Below, piece after piece: positions 1-11,385 of a stretch of 64,000 bases of DNA. This DNA comes from Mastigias papua (taxonomy: Eukaryota > Cnidaria > Scyphozoa > Rhizostomeae > Mastigiidae): assembly GCA_964019165.1 (NCBI GenBank), contig OZ025283.1:1867501-1931500 (forward strand), in the 5' to 3' direction. The notes under the pieces were generated by a model that was not told where the DNA came from, ran no database searches, and was given only the letters and a program-made list of their open reading frames with translations. How positions within the stretch are numbered: the first letter of the stretch is position 1; each line of letters begins with the position of its first letter. The position numbers were made by a program, and so were the translations under genes.

Positions 1-222
1 GAGACGAATCAAAGACGAACCTTATCAGAACTAGTTAAGTAAGCAATAGGTAGCATGTTATGTTGAAATGCTGATGGAACCTCGATTATGTTTGGTAACT
101 TGATCTACAGATTGATTCAAAGATAGTGTTTTTCAAGATCGTAAGTTACTTTTGTCAGTTCTTTTATTTTTCTGTGCCACACAACCAACTCACGCAGTTG
201 TTAAGCCACACCACGCTTAACA
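1..222 (+). repeat. 5' LTR, 3' portion
   Basis: This is the terminal 222 bp of the 5' LTR and ends in the canonical CA, followed directly by the primer binding site. It aligns without gaps to 6941-7162. Confidence 0.93.
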
Positions 223-241
223 TTGGTGCCCCATGTGAGGA
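223..241 (+). promoter_or_regulatory. Primer binding site of the gypsy element
   Basis: TTGGTGCCCCATGTGAGG starts immediately after the LTR. The leading TGG would pair with the CCA end of a tRNA, as is usual for gypsy elements. I cannot name the tRNA. Confidence 0.75.
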
Positions 242-741
242 ACCTGTCTGTGGTCAAAGAAGATACAGTTTCAGTTTGGCAGGTTTCTTATGAGCCTTTA
301 TACTTACGTCAACCATTGAACTACATCTGTAATCTGAAGCCCGAATTCAGAAGTCTCAAGGAAGCTGTATGATATAGTTGGCACTATCTTACTGAATGTT
401 GCAAGACGAAGAAACAAAGTAAATAAAGTGTATCAAACGTTGTTTCTTCTTGCCATATAGTTGTTTTGATTGAGTTTTTATATGTTTGAAATCCTTCCAT
501 CACACTTTGTGCAGAAATCAGATCTTTGCGTGATTTGTTACTAACATTTTACTTAGTATATTGGTATGTTGGCTCATTGACTGATTGCCAAAGTACGTCA
601 AACCGACACAAAGGCTTGTACAATTGGTATTGTTTTCAATTGTTTTTGCATTTTGTATGTTGACGGGGATTCATATTAGAGCACTGCATTACCACCTTAA
701 CATTGATTACGGGTATAGAGCTGCTTGCTGTTGTTCACACA
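242..741 (+). other. Gypsy leader, no gene seen
   Basis: This is untranslated leader between the primer site and the first plausible gag ATG at 742. Short open frames here resemble no known protein. Confidence 0.6.
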
Positions 742-2242
742 ATGGAAGCAACAGTCAACAAGTTACAAACACACTTAAGTGCCATCCAGGCAGCCCTTGA
801 AGGAAATCTCCAGTCCAGTCTCTGTCAACTTCACTCATTTAACGGTCTCCCACATGAAGACATAAATGAATGGCTCTCCCGTTTTGAAGCTCTGGCTAAA
901 TTTCACAGTTGGTCTAATGCTAAAAAGTTGAATGCACTACCACTTTCTTTGGGCGGTCCTGCTAAAGCCTGGTTTGATACCCAATGTCCTGAAACAAAAG
1001 CTGATTTCACAGTTGTAACGGATGGTTTAAAAACCAGATTTGGTTCCCAATCACTCGAGTTTCTTTTTAGACAGGAACTGTATGCTGAAAAACAGGGTCC
1101 AACAGAGCCATTGTCTTTGTATACCGAGGATATTATTACGAAGAGCCAGCATCTCGCTCATTCTGATACAGATTTATTGAATGTTTTTATCAATGGCTTG
1201 CGTGATGACATCAAAACCCATGTCATTTTAAACCAGCCTGACTCTTTCGCCAAAGCAGAAAACCTTGCACACTTAAGAGAAGCTGTTTCAAAAATTCGGG
1301 AGTTTCTAGCTCGCTCACTGCTGTTCAGTCTACCCTTCAGGAACAACAGATTAAGGAATTGGAAGGTCACGTGAGCCTTCTTATCTCCCTTGCTGGTCAG
1401 AAGAAAAGCGGTATGCAACCCCTTGTTTCGAGTTTTGATACCAAGCCAAGTCATACGAGCAAGTCATTACAACCTGCCACTATTTCTGCAGTAGATGTCC
1501 CCTTAAATCCGATCAGTATAAACGCACTTAAAACTGAGCTCATAGCCGCCATGCACAGCGAATTCCAGAACAATCACTTTGGGAAGAGACAACGACAGTT
1601 TCAGCCTTCTATAGGAAATCATGGAGGTGCTTGAGGTAGAAATGTACATACAACGGACGGGCAGCCTATTTGTACTTTTTGTCGCAGGGTAGAGCATGTT
1701 GCCAGATACTGTAATGAGCGCCCTCAGCAGTCCAGTTACACCAATGCACAGCATAAGCCACCTATTTATAGTAGTTATTCGTCGTCAAATCAAACAAAAA
1801 GTCCCCCCCCGTCCTCCGCAGCAATCTAATCAGAGTAGCCAAAATTTAAACCCGGCAGGGCCTTCAACATGGGGGTACTGAAGGCCCAAGCAGGAGTAAG
1901 TGATGTAGAAAGCCCCAAACTTGTAAATAGATCTGGACTGCATCTTAAACAACAGGCAACCTTACGCACAAACAATCGTAAACAATGGCCCAACCCTCAA
2001 ACCAATAATCAGTACGGGAAACAACAATCGGATATTGATGAACAATGCGAACAGAAGTCCAGTTTTGAAGGTAATAGTCCTACCTTTGAAGCTATTTCCC
2101 GCATGAAGAAAGCTGAAATTCCGAATACGGTTGATTATGTGTTTGACAAGTCTAACACCCCTACCACCTCAAGAATATCTGAGTGTGATATTCCCACCAT
2201 TGAACCTGATAGCAAGATTTCTTTTCCTACGAATGTATTGAT
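742..2242 (+). pseudogene. gag pseudogene of the gypsy element
   Basis: The ATG at 742 opens a frame that runs to 1374 and contains a typical retrotransposon gag capsid domain (motifs LGGPAKAWF and YTEDIITKSQHLA). An open frame upstream of 742 begins only with TTG, so 742 is the better start. The reading frame then shifts to the frame open at 1359-1634. After a stop at 1632 that same frame carries a CCHC zinc knuckle (CTFCRRVEHVARYC) from about 1671, the RNA-binding nucleocapsid signature. The rest, to about 2242, is a Q/N/P-rich linker in several frames. At least one frameshift and several stops make it non-functional. Its role would be packaging of the element RNA. Confidence 0.85.
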
Positions 2243-4300
2243 ATGGGCGTAGTCCTCAAGCAGTCAACTAAACTACTCGTAGATACTGGAGCTGCTGTAA
2301 CTGTGATCAGTGATGCATACTACCATACTATTTTGTAGCCTGTGTATGAAGGAAAATGACATATTCAGCTTGAGAGTGTAAAAATAGCAGATGGAAAAAG
2401 CGTGCCTGTAACTGGATTTGTGTCATTTCCGGTTTTGATTGGTGGAAGCGAATATTCTTGCAATGCTTCTATCGTCCCAGGGTTAGCATATAAAATAGTC
2501 CTTGGAAGATATTTCTTGCATAAATTCAGTGCAATAAGTGATGTATGCGGCCAAACAGTAAAAGTCGCGCCTGACAATCTTGTTTCCTTTGCAAAGAAGG
2601 ATATTCCTCCGCATGTTTCAGAAGTTAGAGCTGCGCAAACTGTAGTTTTGGATGCTAGTAGTGACACTATTATTCCAGCATACCTTAAAAGACCTCCATC
2701 CACGAATATCATTGGTCTTATCGAAGCTGTGCCGACACTTTTTGATCGCTATTATCTATTTGCTGCTTCCTCCATTTCGACCCCAGGGGAAGATGGAAGG
2801 GTGTCCTTTCGCTTGTTAAATCCAACTGAACAGCCAGTACTTCTGCATAAGGGAACAACCATCGGTCAATTCGTGGAAAATAGTTCAGATGTCGCCATCC
2901 GCTCTCTAGATTTAGATAAGTCTGTTTCAGTTGAACCTTATAGGTCAATGGAATCTAGGGAACAGTTTTTGTCTCATTTTGCCTCATTTCCTAGCCAAGC
3001 TTTATCGAGGTCTGAAAACAAGTGCTTAGCAGATCTTCTCAAAACTTATGGTGACATATTTGCTACCTCTGGTTTAGATCTTGGTCGAACCAACATAGTA
3101 CAACACTCTATTGACACAGGCGATGTCTGCCCTATCAAACAGTATCCATATCGTGTTTCTCAAGCTCAGAGGGATGAAATAGAAACTCATCTAGCTAATA
3201 TGCTCAAACAAGGTATTATTGATGTGTCTTCAAATCCTTCGAGCTCACCTGTAGTGCTTGTCACAAAGAAGGACAGGACTACTAGATTCTGTGTCGACTA
3301 TAGGAAACTTAATGCCGTTACACGTAAGGATAGTTATCTGTTACCTCTTATAGATGATGTTCTTGATTCTTTGTCGGGATCAAAGTATTTTACTACCCTT
3401 GACCTCCAGTTGGGGTATCATCAAGTAGCCATGCGTTCAGACTCCAAGGATAAAACTGCTTTTGTCACGCATGCAGGTGTTTACGCCTATGATGTCATGA
3501 GTTTTGGATTATGTAATGCTCCTCCGTGTTTTCAACGGTTATTGTCGCGTGTACTCCATGGCCTCGAGTGGAGGCTTTGTCTCCTTTACATCGATGACGT
3601 AAGTATATTCGCCCCGACATGTGAAGACCATTTATCTTGCTTGCAGTTAGTCTTTGAACGATTATGTCAAGCTGACTTGACACTTAAGCCCTCCAAGTGT
3701 TATTTCATTGAGACTTCCGTTAATTTTCTTGGTTTTGTAGTGTCTGCTAATGGAATTTCTCCAGACCCAGACAAAATCTCTGTCCTTAAATCATTTCCTA
3801 TACCGCAGTCAGTAAAAGAAGTTCAAAGTCGAATGTGAAGAAGTGTTCCTTGAGTTGAAACGTCAGTTGTGTTCCGCACCTATTCTTGCATATCCTGAGT
3901 TTAACCAGCCTTTTCATCTGTACACGGATGCAAGTCAGTATGCTTTAGGCTATATTCTAGGTCAGTGTATCAATGGTCGAGAGCATGTTATTGCATATGG
4001 TGGATGAGAGCTCAGTTATGCAGACAAAAAGTACAGTATGACAGAAAGAGAAGCTTTGGCAGTAGTTGCTGGCATCAAGCGCTATCAGCCCTATCTTGCG
4101 GGAAACAAGTTCTATATTCACACTGATCATGGCAGCCTTTCGTGGCTCATGCGGATCAAAGATCCAACTGGCAGACTTGCACATTGGGCATTACAATTAA
4201 AGCAATATCACTGTGACATTATTCATCATGCTGGTACATCAAATGGGAATGCCAATGCTCTTTCTCGTCACTCCTATGCTGTTCTACTGTCTGTCTCACC
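2243..4300 (+). pseudogene. pol pseudogene: protease, reverse transcriptase, RNase H
   Basis: A retropepsin starts near 2243 with the active site LLVDTGAAVTVIS at about 2270; two stops (2336 and shortly after) separate it from the main open frame 2402-3838. That frame carries the RT: FCVDYRKLNAVTRKD, FTTLDLQLGYHQVAM and the catalytic YIDDV box at about 3588. At about 3826 the connection region (the FLGLANYYRRF-type segment) is missing, and sequence resumes directly at the RNase H (LYTDASQYALGY near 3918, then TEREALAVVAGIKRY). A TGA interrupts RNase H at about 4007. The order PR-RT-RH-IN is gypsy type. Confidence 0.9.
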
Positions 4301-4339
4301 AGACTCTTCTGTCACGTTACCTTTAAGTGCACTTGCACC

Positions 4340-6483
4340 ACCTTGTCCACCTGCAGCCACCCTACACACTTTACAGCACCACGACCTAGATCTTGCTCCT
4401 ATTATCCAATACCTTGAAACTGCAGAAGTACCTATTGAAGACCAGGCAGCACGTTCTCTCCTCTTGCAAAGTGATTCTTATTACCTCGATGGTAACGGTC
4501 TTTTATGCCATCTTTGGACACCTGGAAAGCGTCACCTTCAGTCCTTGTGTTCTCAAGGTGTGATCCCAGCATCATTACACGATGAGGTCATATCTGCCTG
4601 TCACGACACGCCTACTGCTAGCCATTTTAGTACTCATAAGACTTATGAAAAGATTCGCTGTCATTAGTTTTGGCCCAGTATGTTTCGAGATATTGATCAT
4701 TGGTGTCGAACGTGTGTTGATTGTGCCATGAAGAAAGTCTCCAGGGGTAAGCGTAAAGCTCCCCTGTTGCCTATTCCCACCGAAGGAGCTTTTGATAGAG
4801 TTGGTAATCGTTATATCATTGTCTTTTCTGATTACTATACTCGTTGGCCCGAAGCTTTTGCATTGCCATCACTTGATGCTCCTCGGATTGCCCAGCTCAT
4901 TGTTGATGAAATCATTGCGCGCCATAGTGCACCACATATGTTATTGTCTGATTGTGGACCTAATTTTCTTGCTACTATTGTTCAGGAAGTTTGTCGTCTC
5001 ATTACCATTCGCCGACAGCATACTACCGCATACCATCCTCAAACAGATGGCCTCATTGAAAGATTTAATGGTACTTTAGTTGAAGGCCTTGCTATGTACG
5101 TCAGTTCTAACCAAACAGACTGGGATAAGCACACTCCTATGGTTCTCTTTGCCTATCGCGTTCCCCTAATGCCACTACTGGAGAATTGCCCTTTTATCTA
5201 CCGTATGGTCGGGAACCCAGACCCCAATTGATGTTGCTTTGTTGTTACTAACATCTAATCTTTCACCGTCTGTCGCTGAACATCGAGCTCGCATCGTGCA
5301 AAGGCTTGAGGAATCTCAAAATATTATTAGCAGCAATACGCAACTTGCACAGCAATGCATGAAGCTGCAGTATGACAAAACCAGTACACCAGTCCATTAT
5401 GAAATCGGGTCTAAAGCCTGGTATCCATATAGTCGTTGAGGGTCGTTGACAGTCTTTTTCAGTCATTGTGGGTCGCTGACATAGGTGCATTTCCATATAG
5501 TCTTTGAGGGTCGTTGAGGGTCGTCGAGGGTCGTTGTGGGTCGTTCAAAGTATGTCAGAGTTGCAGCGCGCTCTAGGCCTTTCAAGCAACTGGCACCACA
5601 AAGAAAATTGTCAAGCATGACAGAAACAGGCAAGGACTTTTTGTTGCTGGTCTATTCATTTGTGACATTAAATTCATTCAGACGAGAAAGATAAGAACAC
5701 AAAGACTGAAAAATTCTTTGCTACGTCTGCAGGATTGAAAAAAATGTTTGCTTAATTCACTATATAGGTAATAATACGTGAATCTCGGGCATAAAATCAC
5801 ACATGTTTAAGTTCCCTAACTTGGTATGATGTTGCTTGTCCGCCATCACGGGTGATATTGAGCTTTTTTGGGTCGATGACAGGTTTTGTCAGTCGTTGCG
5901 GGTCGCTGAGATAGAAGTTAGTTCTATCTCAGCGACCCTCAACGACTCAGTCGTTAATGTGATTAAAATGACTATTGGGTTGTTTCCATATAGTCGTTGT
6001 GGGTCGCTGACAGTCTTTAAACTTTAGGAAAGACCGTCAACGACCCTCAACGACTAAATGGATACCAGGCTTAAGGTTTGGGTGCATACACCAAAAACAA
6101 AGAAGGGCCTGACAAAGAAGCTCAGTCATAACTTCCACGGTCCATACCGTATCGTTACTACATTATCTCCCGTTCACTTCCGGCTACGTACTCTAGTTAA
6201 TCGCATAGTTTCTGTCCCAGTTCACTAACCGATTAAAGCCTTTTTATCATCCTGCTGATCGTCCAGTTGACCCTTTACCGCCAATAGATGACTCGTCGCC
6301 AGACCTCGCAGAGTCGGATATGCCATCGGATAGTTTTGCTCGTGAGATTTTGCCCGATGCTGCAGATGTAGTTATTCCTCCTGATCTGGCAGTTAATACT
6401 CCTGATCTGGTATCGTCACCTGTCAAACCAGCGATTAATTGTCCCAAGGACTATCATACTCCGCAGACTATTGTAAACGTCTA
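4340..6483 (+). pseudogene. gypsy integrase and pol C-terminus, interrupted by a MITE
   Basis: The zinc-binding N-terminus (H..H..CRTCVDCAMKK) spans about 4590-4740 with one in-frame stop at 4665. In the core, NRYIIVFSDYYTRW directly follows PIPTEGAFDRVG, so the short segment that normally carries the first catalytic Asp appears deleted. The later Asp (LLSDCGPNFL) and Glu (LIERFNGT) are present. The frame breaks near 5200 and resumes until 5414, where a MITE is inserted. At 6075 it continues with the GPY/F-type segment ([10 protein letters not shown]) and an acidic, proline-rich tail to the TAA near 6481. The protein cannot be functional. Confidence 0.85.
5415..6071. mobile_element. 657 bp MITE nested in gypsy integrase (Harbinger-like, TAA target)
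   Basis: The ends are inverted repeats: AGCCTGGTATCCAT opens it and ATGGATACCAGGCT closes it, and the match continues inward through TAGTCGTTGAGGGTCGTTGA. TAA flanks both sides (5412-5414 and 6072-6074). Removing the element plus one TAA rejoins the integrase reading frame, which proves the boundaries. Inside are many copies of GGGTCGTTG/GGGTCGCTGA in both orientations and no credible gene. TWA targets are typical of PIF/Harbinger. An element with the same outer bases lies at 26642-27467. Confidence 0.9.
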
Positions 6484-6513
6484 ATTTCTTGGACAAGCCA
6501 GGAGGCTTGTTTT

Positions 6514-6527
6514 AAAGGAGGGGGTTA
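6514..6527 (+). promoter_or_regulatory. Polypurine tract of the gypsy element
   Basis: AAAGGAGGGGG lies just upstream of the 3' LTR start and is the expected plus-strand primer. Confidence 0.75.
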
Positions 6528-7162
6528 TGTTTTGATACGGGCGCTCCCCCTTTGTTTCTTGTTTACGTCAATGGTTGTTTTGTGGGAAAACATTACGTAG
6601 CACATTGAGAATAGCGTATAAAGGAATCGAACAGTTACTTGGATTGTGGTCAGACTTGTGCCTTATTTGGCGAAAAGTAATGTGTGTGCCCACCTGGACG
6701 TTGAATAACGCGAATAACATTTTCTTGTCTTTTACTTGTTTATGCACTTGTATTTTTCTTTGTATGGTAGACAGTTTTGTATAATTGTTCTAGTTGGGTA
6801 TTTGTAGATTAGATTTGTTAGTTTAAGTCTGTCAAGAATTGAGCTGAACTGTGAAGGACGAACCTGTGATGCCGCGTATCAAGACGATTTAGCTGAAGAG
6901 ACAAAGCTGTGATGCTGAGCATCAATACGAGTTAACAGAAGAGACGAATCAAAGACGAACCTTATCAGAACTAGTTAAGTAAGCAATAGTTAGCATGTTA
7001 TGTTGAAATGCTGATGGAACCTCGCTTATGTTTGTTACCTTGATCTACAGAAAGATTCAAAGATAGTGTTTTTCAAGATCGTAAGTTACTTTTGTCAGTT
7101 CTTTTATTTTTCTGTGCCACGCACCCAACTCACGCAGTTGTTAAGCCACGCCATGCTTAACA
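6528..7162 (+). repeat. 3' LTR, 635 bp
   Basis: It starts TGTTTTGATACG after the purine tract and ends GCTTAACA; its last 222 bp match the window start. The promoter and poly(A) site of the element would lie here, but I cannot place them exactly. Confidence 0.88.
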
Positions 7163-7181
7163 ATAGCCAATATATACAATA

Positions 7182-7458
7182 CCATAAATCCTCGAATTAG
7201 CCCCTTGGGGGCTTCTTTATTGTTGATGCTTTTTGGGTAGGCGCTTATTGGAGGGGGAGGCTTATTCGATGGGGGCTTATAAAGTTATTTGAGAAATTCC
7301 ATATAAAAAGCTCATTGTCAAAGCTCCTTTTCTCCATACTATTACAAGAACAGTATACATTTGAGGATTAGTCTTTATGACAGTCTTCATCATCATCTGG
7401 GGTGGGGGCTTATTCGAGGGGGGGCTTATTCAAGGGGGGCTAAGTCGAGGATTTATGG
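7182..7458. mobile_element. 277 bp mariner-like MITE
   Basis: Terminal inverted repeats CCATAAATCCTCGA...TCGAGGATTTATGG are flanked by TA on both sides (7180-7181 and 7459-7460), the Tc1/mariner target. The interior is G-rich with repeated GGGGGCTTATT. It lies 19 bp beyond the gypsy LTR. Confidence 0.8.
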
Positions 7459-7559
7459 TACATTTATATATATAATTCATTTCTGTAGGGGAGGCACAGA
7501 GTCAAAGTGTACAAGTCCAGGGGGTCTTGCCCCCAGCCCCCCTTGGCTACAGAAACCGA

Positions 7560-7794
7560 AGTGTTTGTAGCATCTTTGTCTAAAAACTGTCCTTAGCTAT
7601 CGCTAAATAAGGAAGATCTGTGTCTGGTCACTGCTTCTATTCACATTTCTGTTCACTGCTTCTATTCACATTACTTTAGTTTTCTGGAAGTGATATGATA
7701 GTTCTGTTTTCCCATCTACTAGTGAACAGAAACAGATCTTCCTTATTTAGCTATAGCTAAGGACAGTCTTTTAGACAGAGGTGCTACAAACACT
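7560..7794. repeat. Fold-back element with ~60 bp arms
   Basis: The arm at 7560-7620 (AGTGTTTGTAGCATC...) is repeated inverted at about 7734-7794 (...GCTACAAACACT). The loop contains a direct duplication of CACTGCTTCTATTCACATT. No gene. Probably a small non-autonomous element; the target duplication is unclear. Confidence 0.7.
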
Positions 7795-9109
7795 GCTGAA
7801 TAATCCCTTACCTCCACAAGTTTTATTATGTTCCACGGCGTTCGCACACAATCTACCTACCGTAAACATCCCCGGGTAAACATTTTCATTCCCTCTATAA
7901 AGGCCCATTTACACTATGCATGTTTTTCATGCGTCTGACTCATGAGTCAAAAACGCATGAGTTTTCGACTCATGAGTCAAACTGTTTAGATGATGCGTTT
8001 TTTCACTCATGAGTCATTATTTTCATAATTTGCAATCTAGTGAACTGTTTGACAATATGGGTGAAAGAATAGTGGGCTCTTCTATGACAAGTTTGCAATT
8101 TACTTACTGGCAAAAGGTATACTAAAAGTTCAGAAAATATCGAGAAAAAGAAGACACTGGGTATAGGAGTGGATGCTGTGAAGTCCAGAAAGAAGATGTG
8201 TTGATAAATATATACAAAACTTGATATTATATATAACTATGTACAAAAGAGAAGACTAGGAAGACTACTAGCATTTTAAGCATATATAGTAAGCGTAGAA
8301 CTAGAACGTATCTTCTAAGCGTATCTTCTCAACTTTCTTAACTTTTTGCGAATTTGAGGCTGAGATTTTTAAAGATTTTCTTAACTTTTGCAGGAATAAA
8401 CTGGCTGAGACAGGCTTCTCTGTATTTGTTGGGCCACCATAAGTCTCGATCTTTGTACAAGAGCTTGTGAAAGTGAGCCAATATCAATTTCTGGCTTGTA
8501 AAGAAGATGAACTGTCATTTTCTTAGCATTTTCTTGAACTTGAGCCTTGTGATTTTCTTAGGGTTTTCTTAAGAGTTTGGCCAATTGAGCCTCATTTTCT
8601 TATAACCTTTTTTCGTATAAAAAAACGCGTGTAATAAAGAAGTGTTCATGTTCTGAACAATAGACTAGTGTCCAGGCTACTAAGAATCAGTAGGTCCCAG
8701 ACTTCAGTATCTGACATACTGGGGGGCAGCCAAAAAGCTACCCTTGTGACATATCCGTTAGTTGTGCTCTAATAGTGTGTCTTGTGTTGAGAGCAGCTCT
8801 TCAAGGAATACATTGTTGGCGTTGTGTAACAATGGACACGACTGGATTATCAATTCGGATATTTGCAATGTACAGCTGCTTATGCCTAATCATTTGTTGT
8901 TCAGTTTTAACGTTACTACCTTGCCTCACCCTTGTCTTCATACTGTCGACTTCGACAATAAATTATGTAAATGATCAAAGTATCAGAAGTTCCGATAAAT
9001 TCAATGGACTCTGAGTGTGGTCAATGTATATACGTATAGCATATCCCATTTTATACATTTCTCACTCTCATATGCAAGCAGAACAAAATCTAACGTATTC
9101 CTACTAGAA
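7795..9109. other. Non-coding stretch with palindromic GACTCATGAGTC cluster
   Basis: Three copies of GACTCATGAGTC-type palindromes occur between about 7940 and 8015. From about 8330 to 8610 the motif TTTTCTTA recurs many times. Two short overlapping open frames at 8762-9014, one rich in hydrophobic and Cys residues, match nothing I know. Confidence 0.5.
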
Positions 9110-9240
9110 GTCTGTTGGTACTACAGAACGTCACTATAGCACGAAAAAGCGGAAACATTCTTTTAGCATACTGAAAGCTTTTTTCGTCCGACACTCGTCA
9201 GAGTATGAAATGTCGGATAACGACCGAAAGGTCAACCGAA
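9110..9240 (+). repeat. Dispersed repeat unit, copy 1
   Basis: This roughly 125 bp unit (GCTTTTTTCGTCCGACA, then GTCGGATAACGACCGAAAGG) recurs inverted at 54809-54905 and again, split by a MITE, at 55014-55094 plus 56454-56500. It is non-coding. Confidence 0.75.
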
Positions 9241-9706
9241 ATATATAGCCAGATGTATATATATTCTTATATTCTTACTAGGTTAGTAAAAAGAAATAAT
9301 GAATGAGATAGCTTCTAGGCAGAATGATGATTCTTGTTAATGTGTGTACTTACTGATGTTTCATCGAGTCAAGTGGTGTGACTTCCACTTCCACGCACAG
9401 ATTGTTGGGACGATTAGTTTATCAGAAGGAGGTAAGAACTGGTGCCACATTGACATGAAAACTCTGACATAGGCCTATTCTTCCAGTATTACTATCTTGA
9501 TTTGGCATGTATGTGGGTACGATCTTTGTCTGAAGATCAGTTATGAATAAGAGAAAGCTGCAAGGAGCACACAAATATAAGTGCAAGTTCAGAAAGAAGT
9601 GGATCAAAGAAAAGCCTTTCTTTGGTGTTATGTGAGAAAATCAAAATATGCTCATTCTCACATTATGCTCATTCCAGTCAATGTACTATTTGTAACAAAG
9701 ACTTAG
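9241..9706. other. No gene seen
   Basis: Only short random-looking open frames occur between the dispersed repeat and the Harbinger element. Confidence 0.5.
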
Positions 9707-9862
9707 ATTAGTGAGTTTACGATTCGCGACGTACGGTAGTAAGACGACTCAGGGGAGCCTAGGTACTAATGTAGCTGAGGCGTTCTGATCAGCCAGTGAA
9801 GTTCTAGTTACGAATGACCAAGACGACTCACATTAGGCGCGAAACTTTAGTGTTACTTCAAG

Positions 9863-10934
9863 ATGGAGGATGACTTTCTGATCCTAATGCACGATGATGG
9901 CGAGATTGATGACGAAGAAGTTCTCATTCTTCATGAGGCCAACCGCCATAGGAATCTGCACGGAGGTCTGCCATACTATAAGTATGAACGTTTCAGTTTA
10001 CAAGAGCTGCGTGATGATGAATGTGAGGTAGAGTTTTGGTTTAAAAAGCAGGATATTTACCGACTTTCTGCTGCACTTCATCTTCCAGACATTTTTAGGT
10101 GCTCAAATGGAGTGGTAGCTGATCATATAGAGGCTTTGTGCATGTGTTTGAAGCGATTCACATACCCATGCAGGTATGCTGATCTAGTACCAAGATTTGG
10201 TAGGCCAGTCCCCCAGTTGTGCATGATAATAAACCGTGTGGTTGACTACCTATTTGATAGATACAGTTATTTGCTGCACAACCTCAATCAGGCTTGGCTT
10301 TCTTCACAAAATCTTCAAATGTATGCTGATGCACTTCACAACAAAGGTGCTGCGTTGGACAACTGCTGGGGATTCATAGATGGCACTGTAAGGCCAATTT
10401 GCCGACCCAAAGAAAACCAAAGAATGGTATATAATGGCCACAAAAGAGTGCATGCTTTGAAGTTCCAGTCAATTGTAACTCCAAATGGTCTAAGTGCAAA
10501 CCTGTTTGGTCCAGTTGAAGGGAGACGGCATGACAGTGGCATGCTAGCAATGTCAGGCCTTCTGCCTCAACTGCAACACATGTCATTCTCACCAACAGGT
10601 CAGGCAATGTGTATCTATGGAGATCCAGCATATCCACATAGGATACATCTTCAGTGCCCATTTCTTCGTAGGCAGGAACTAACTCCTGCACAGCAAGCAT
10701 TCAATCAATCAATGAGTGACGTTAGGGTCTCTGTTGAATGGGTATTTGGAGATGTTGTGAATTACTTCAAATTCACTGATTTTAAGAGATAAATTGGAGA
10801 TTGGATTGAGTGCAGTTGGAAAGATATACATCATATGTGCTTTGCTTCGCAATGCACTTACATGTTTATATGGAAACAACACATCTGCCTTTTTTGATGT
10901 AAAACCTCCAACTCTAGAAGGGTACTTTGGCTAG
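9863..10934 (+). pseudogene. Harbinger (HARBI1-like) DDE transposase, one frameshift
   Basis: The ATG at 9863 opens a 309-residue frame. Catalytic acids are visible: D173 in WGFIDGTVRP, D254 in IYGDPAYP and E292 in VSVEWVFG; RRHDSG at 222-226 is also conserved. The frame ends at a TAA near 10790, but the next frame continues without pause (LEIGLSAVGKIYIICALLRN) to TYFG-stop-like GGC TAG at 10934, so a one-base shift removed the last ~45 residues. Expected length is about 350. The protein family cuts DNA at TIRs in the nucleus together with its Myb-like partner, which lies convergently downstream. Confidence 0.9.
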
Positions 10935-11385
10935 ACTCCGTGCATTGATTCCTATTTCATAAAACAGCTTTTTTAAAAGCTACCAGATAACCCAAGAATG
11001 TGTTTTCGACTCTTCCATACAGTACATATGATATCAATCACATGGCACCTCAATAAATAGCATTGTCTGCCTCCTGCTATAAAATTCTGCTTAGATAACA
11101 TTCCTGGCACTTCCCTACAAAAGTATACAAAAGTGATAGGCTTAATCATGTTGTATTGCAAGATGCTCAAGTCATAAAAGTACAATGACTCCTGCATCAA
11201 CCAATTCCTGAGTTAAAATGTCACTTCATTTGTGGCCTCACTAAAACATCTCATTTAAAGTGCAATGGTTTATCTAACAAGATGTACAAGGTTTTTCCAT
11301 CATGGTACAAAATGTATCAGCAACTAAGCTTTCAAAAGACTTGAAACTCAACATCCATAACACAACTGGGATTAATAACTGAGAG
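10935..11385. other. Spacer between the convergent Harbinger genes
   Basis: No gene is seen. The motif AAAACAGCTTTTTTAAAAG followed by CTACCAG occurs at 10961-10986, about 30 bp past the transposase stop, and a near copy lies past the coding end at 31777-31802. Confidence 0.5.

Larger units (their letters stand above)
1..7162 (+). mobile_element. Ty3/gypsy LTR retrotransposon, old copy, 5' end outside window
   Basis: Bases 1-222 recur at 6941-7162, defining the two LTRs. Between them lie a primer site, gag, protease, RT, RNase H, integrase and a purine tract in normal gypsy order. By hand count the overlapping 222 bp of the LTRs differ at about 10 positions (about 4.5%), and every coding domain carries stops, shifts or deletions, so this is an old inactive copy. 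A 657 bp MITE is nested in the integrase C-terminus. The left target duplication lies outside the window; the right flank begins ATAGC. Confidence 0.95.

Noticed and set aside
1158..1454. Minus-strand 98-residue frame over gag
   Set aside because: Shadow of the gag coding region on the other strand.
5480..6060. Spaced GGGTCGTTG repeats considered as a CRISPR-like array
   Set aside because: Spacing is irregular, both orientations occur, and the segment is a MITE with TIRs and a TAA duplication.
7361..7570. Plus-strand frame across 7361-7570
   Set aside because: It spans the right end of a MITE; the Gly/Pro content reflects the G-rich repeat.
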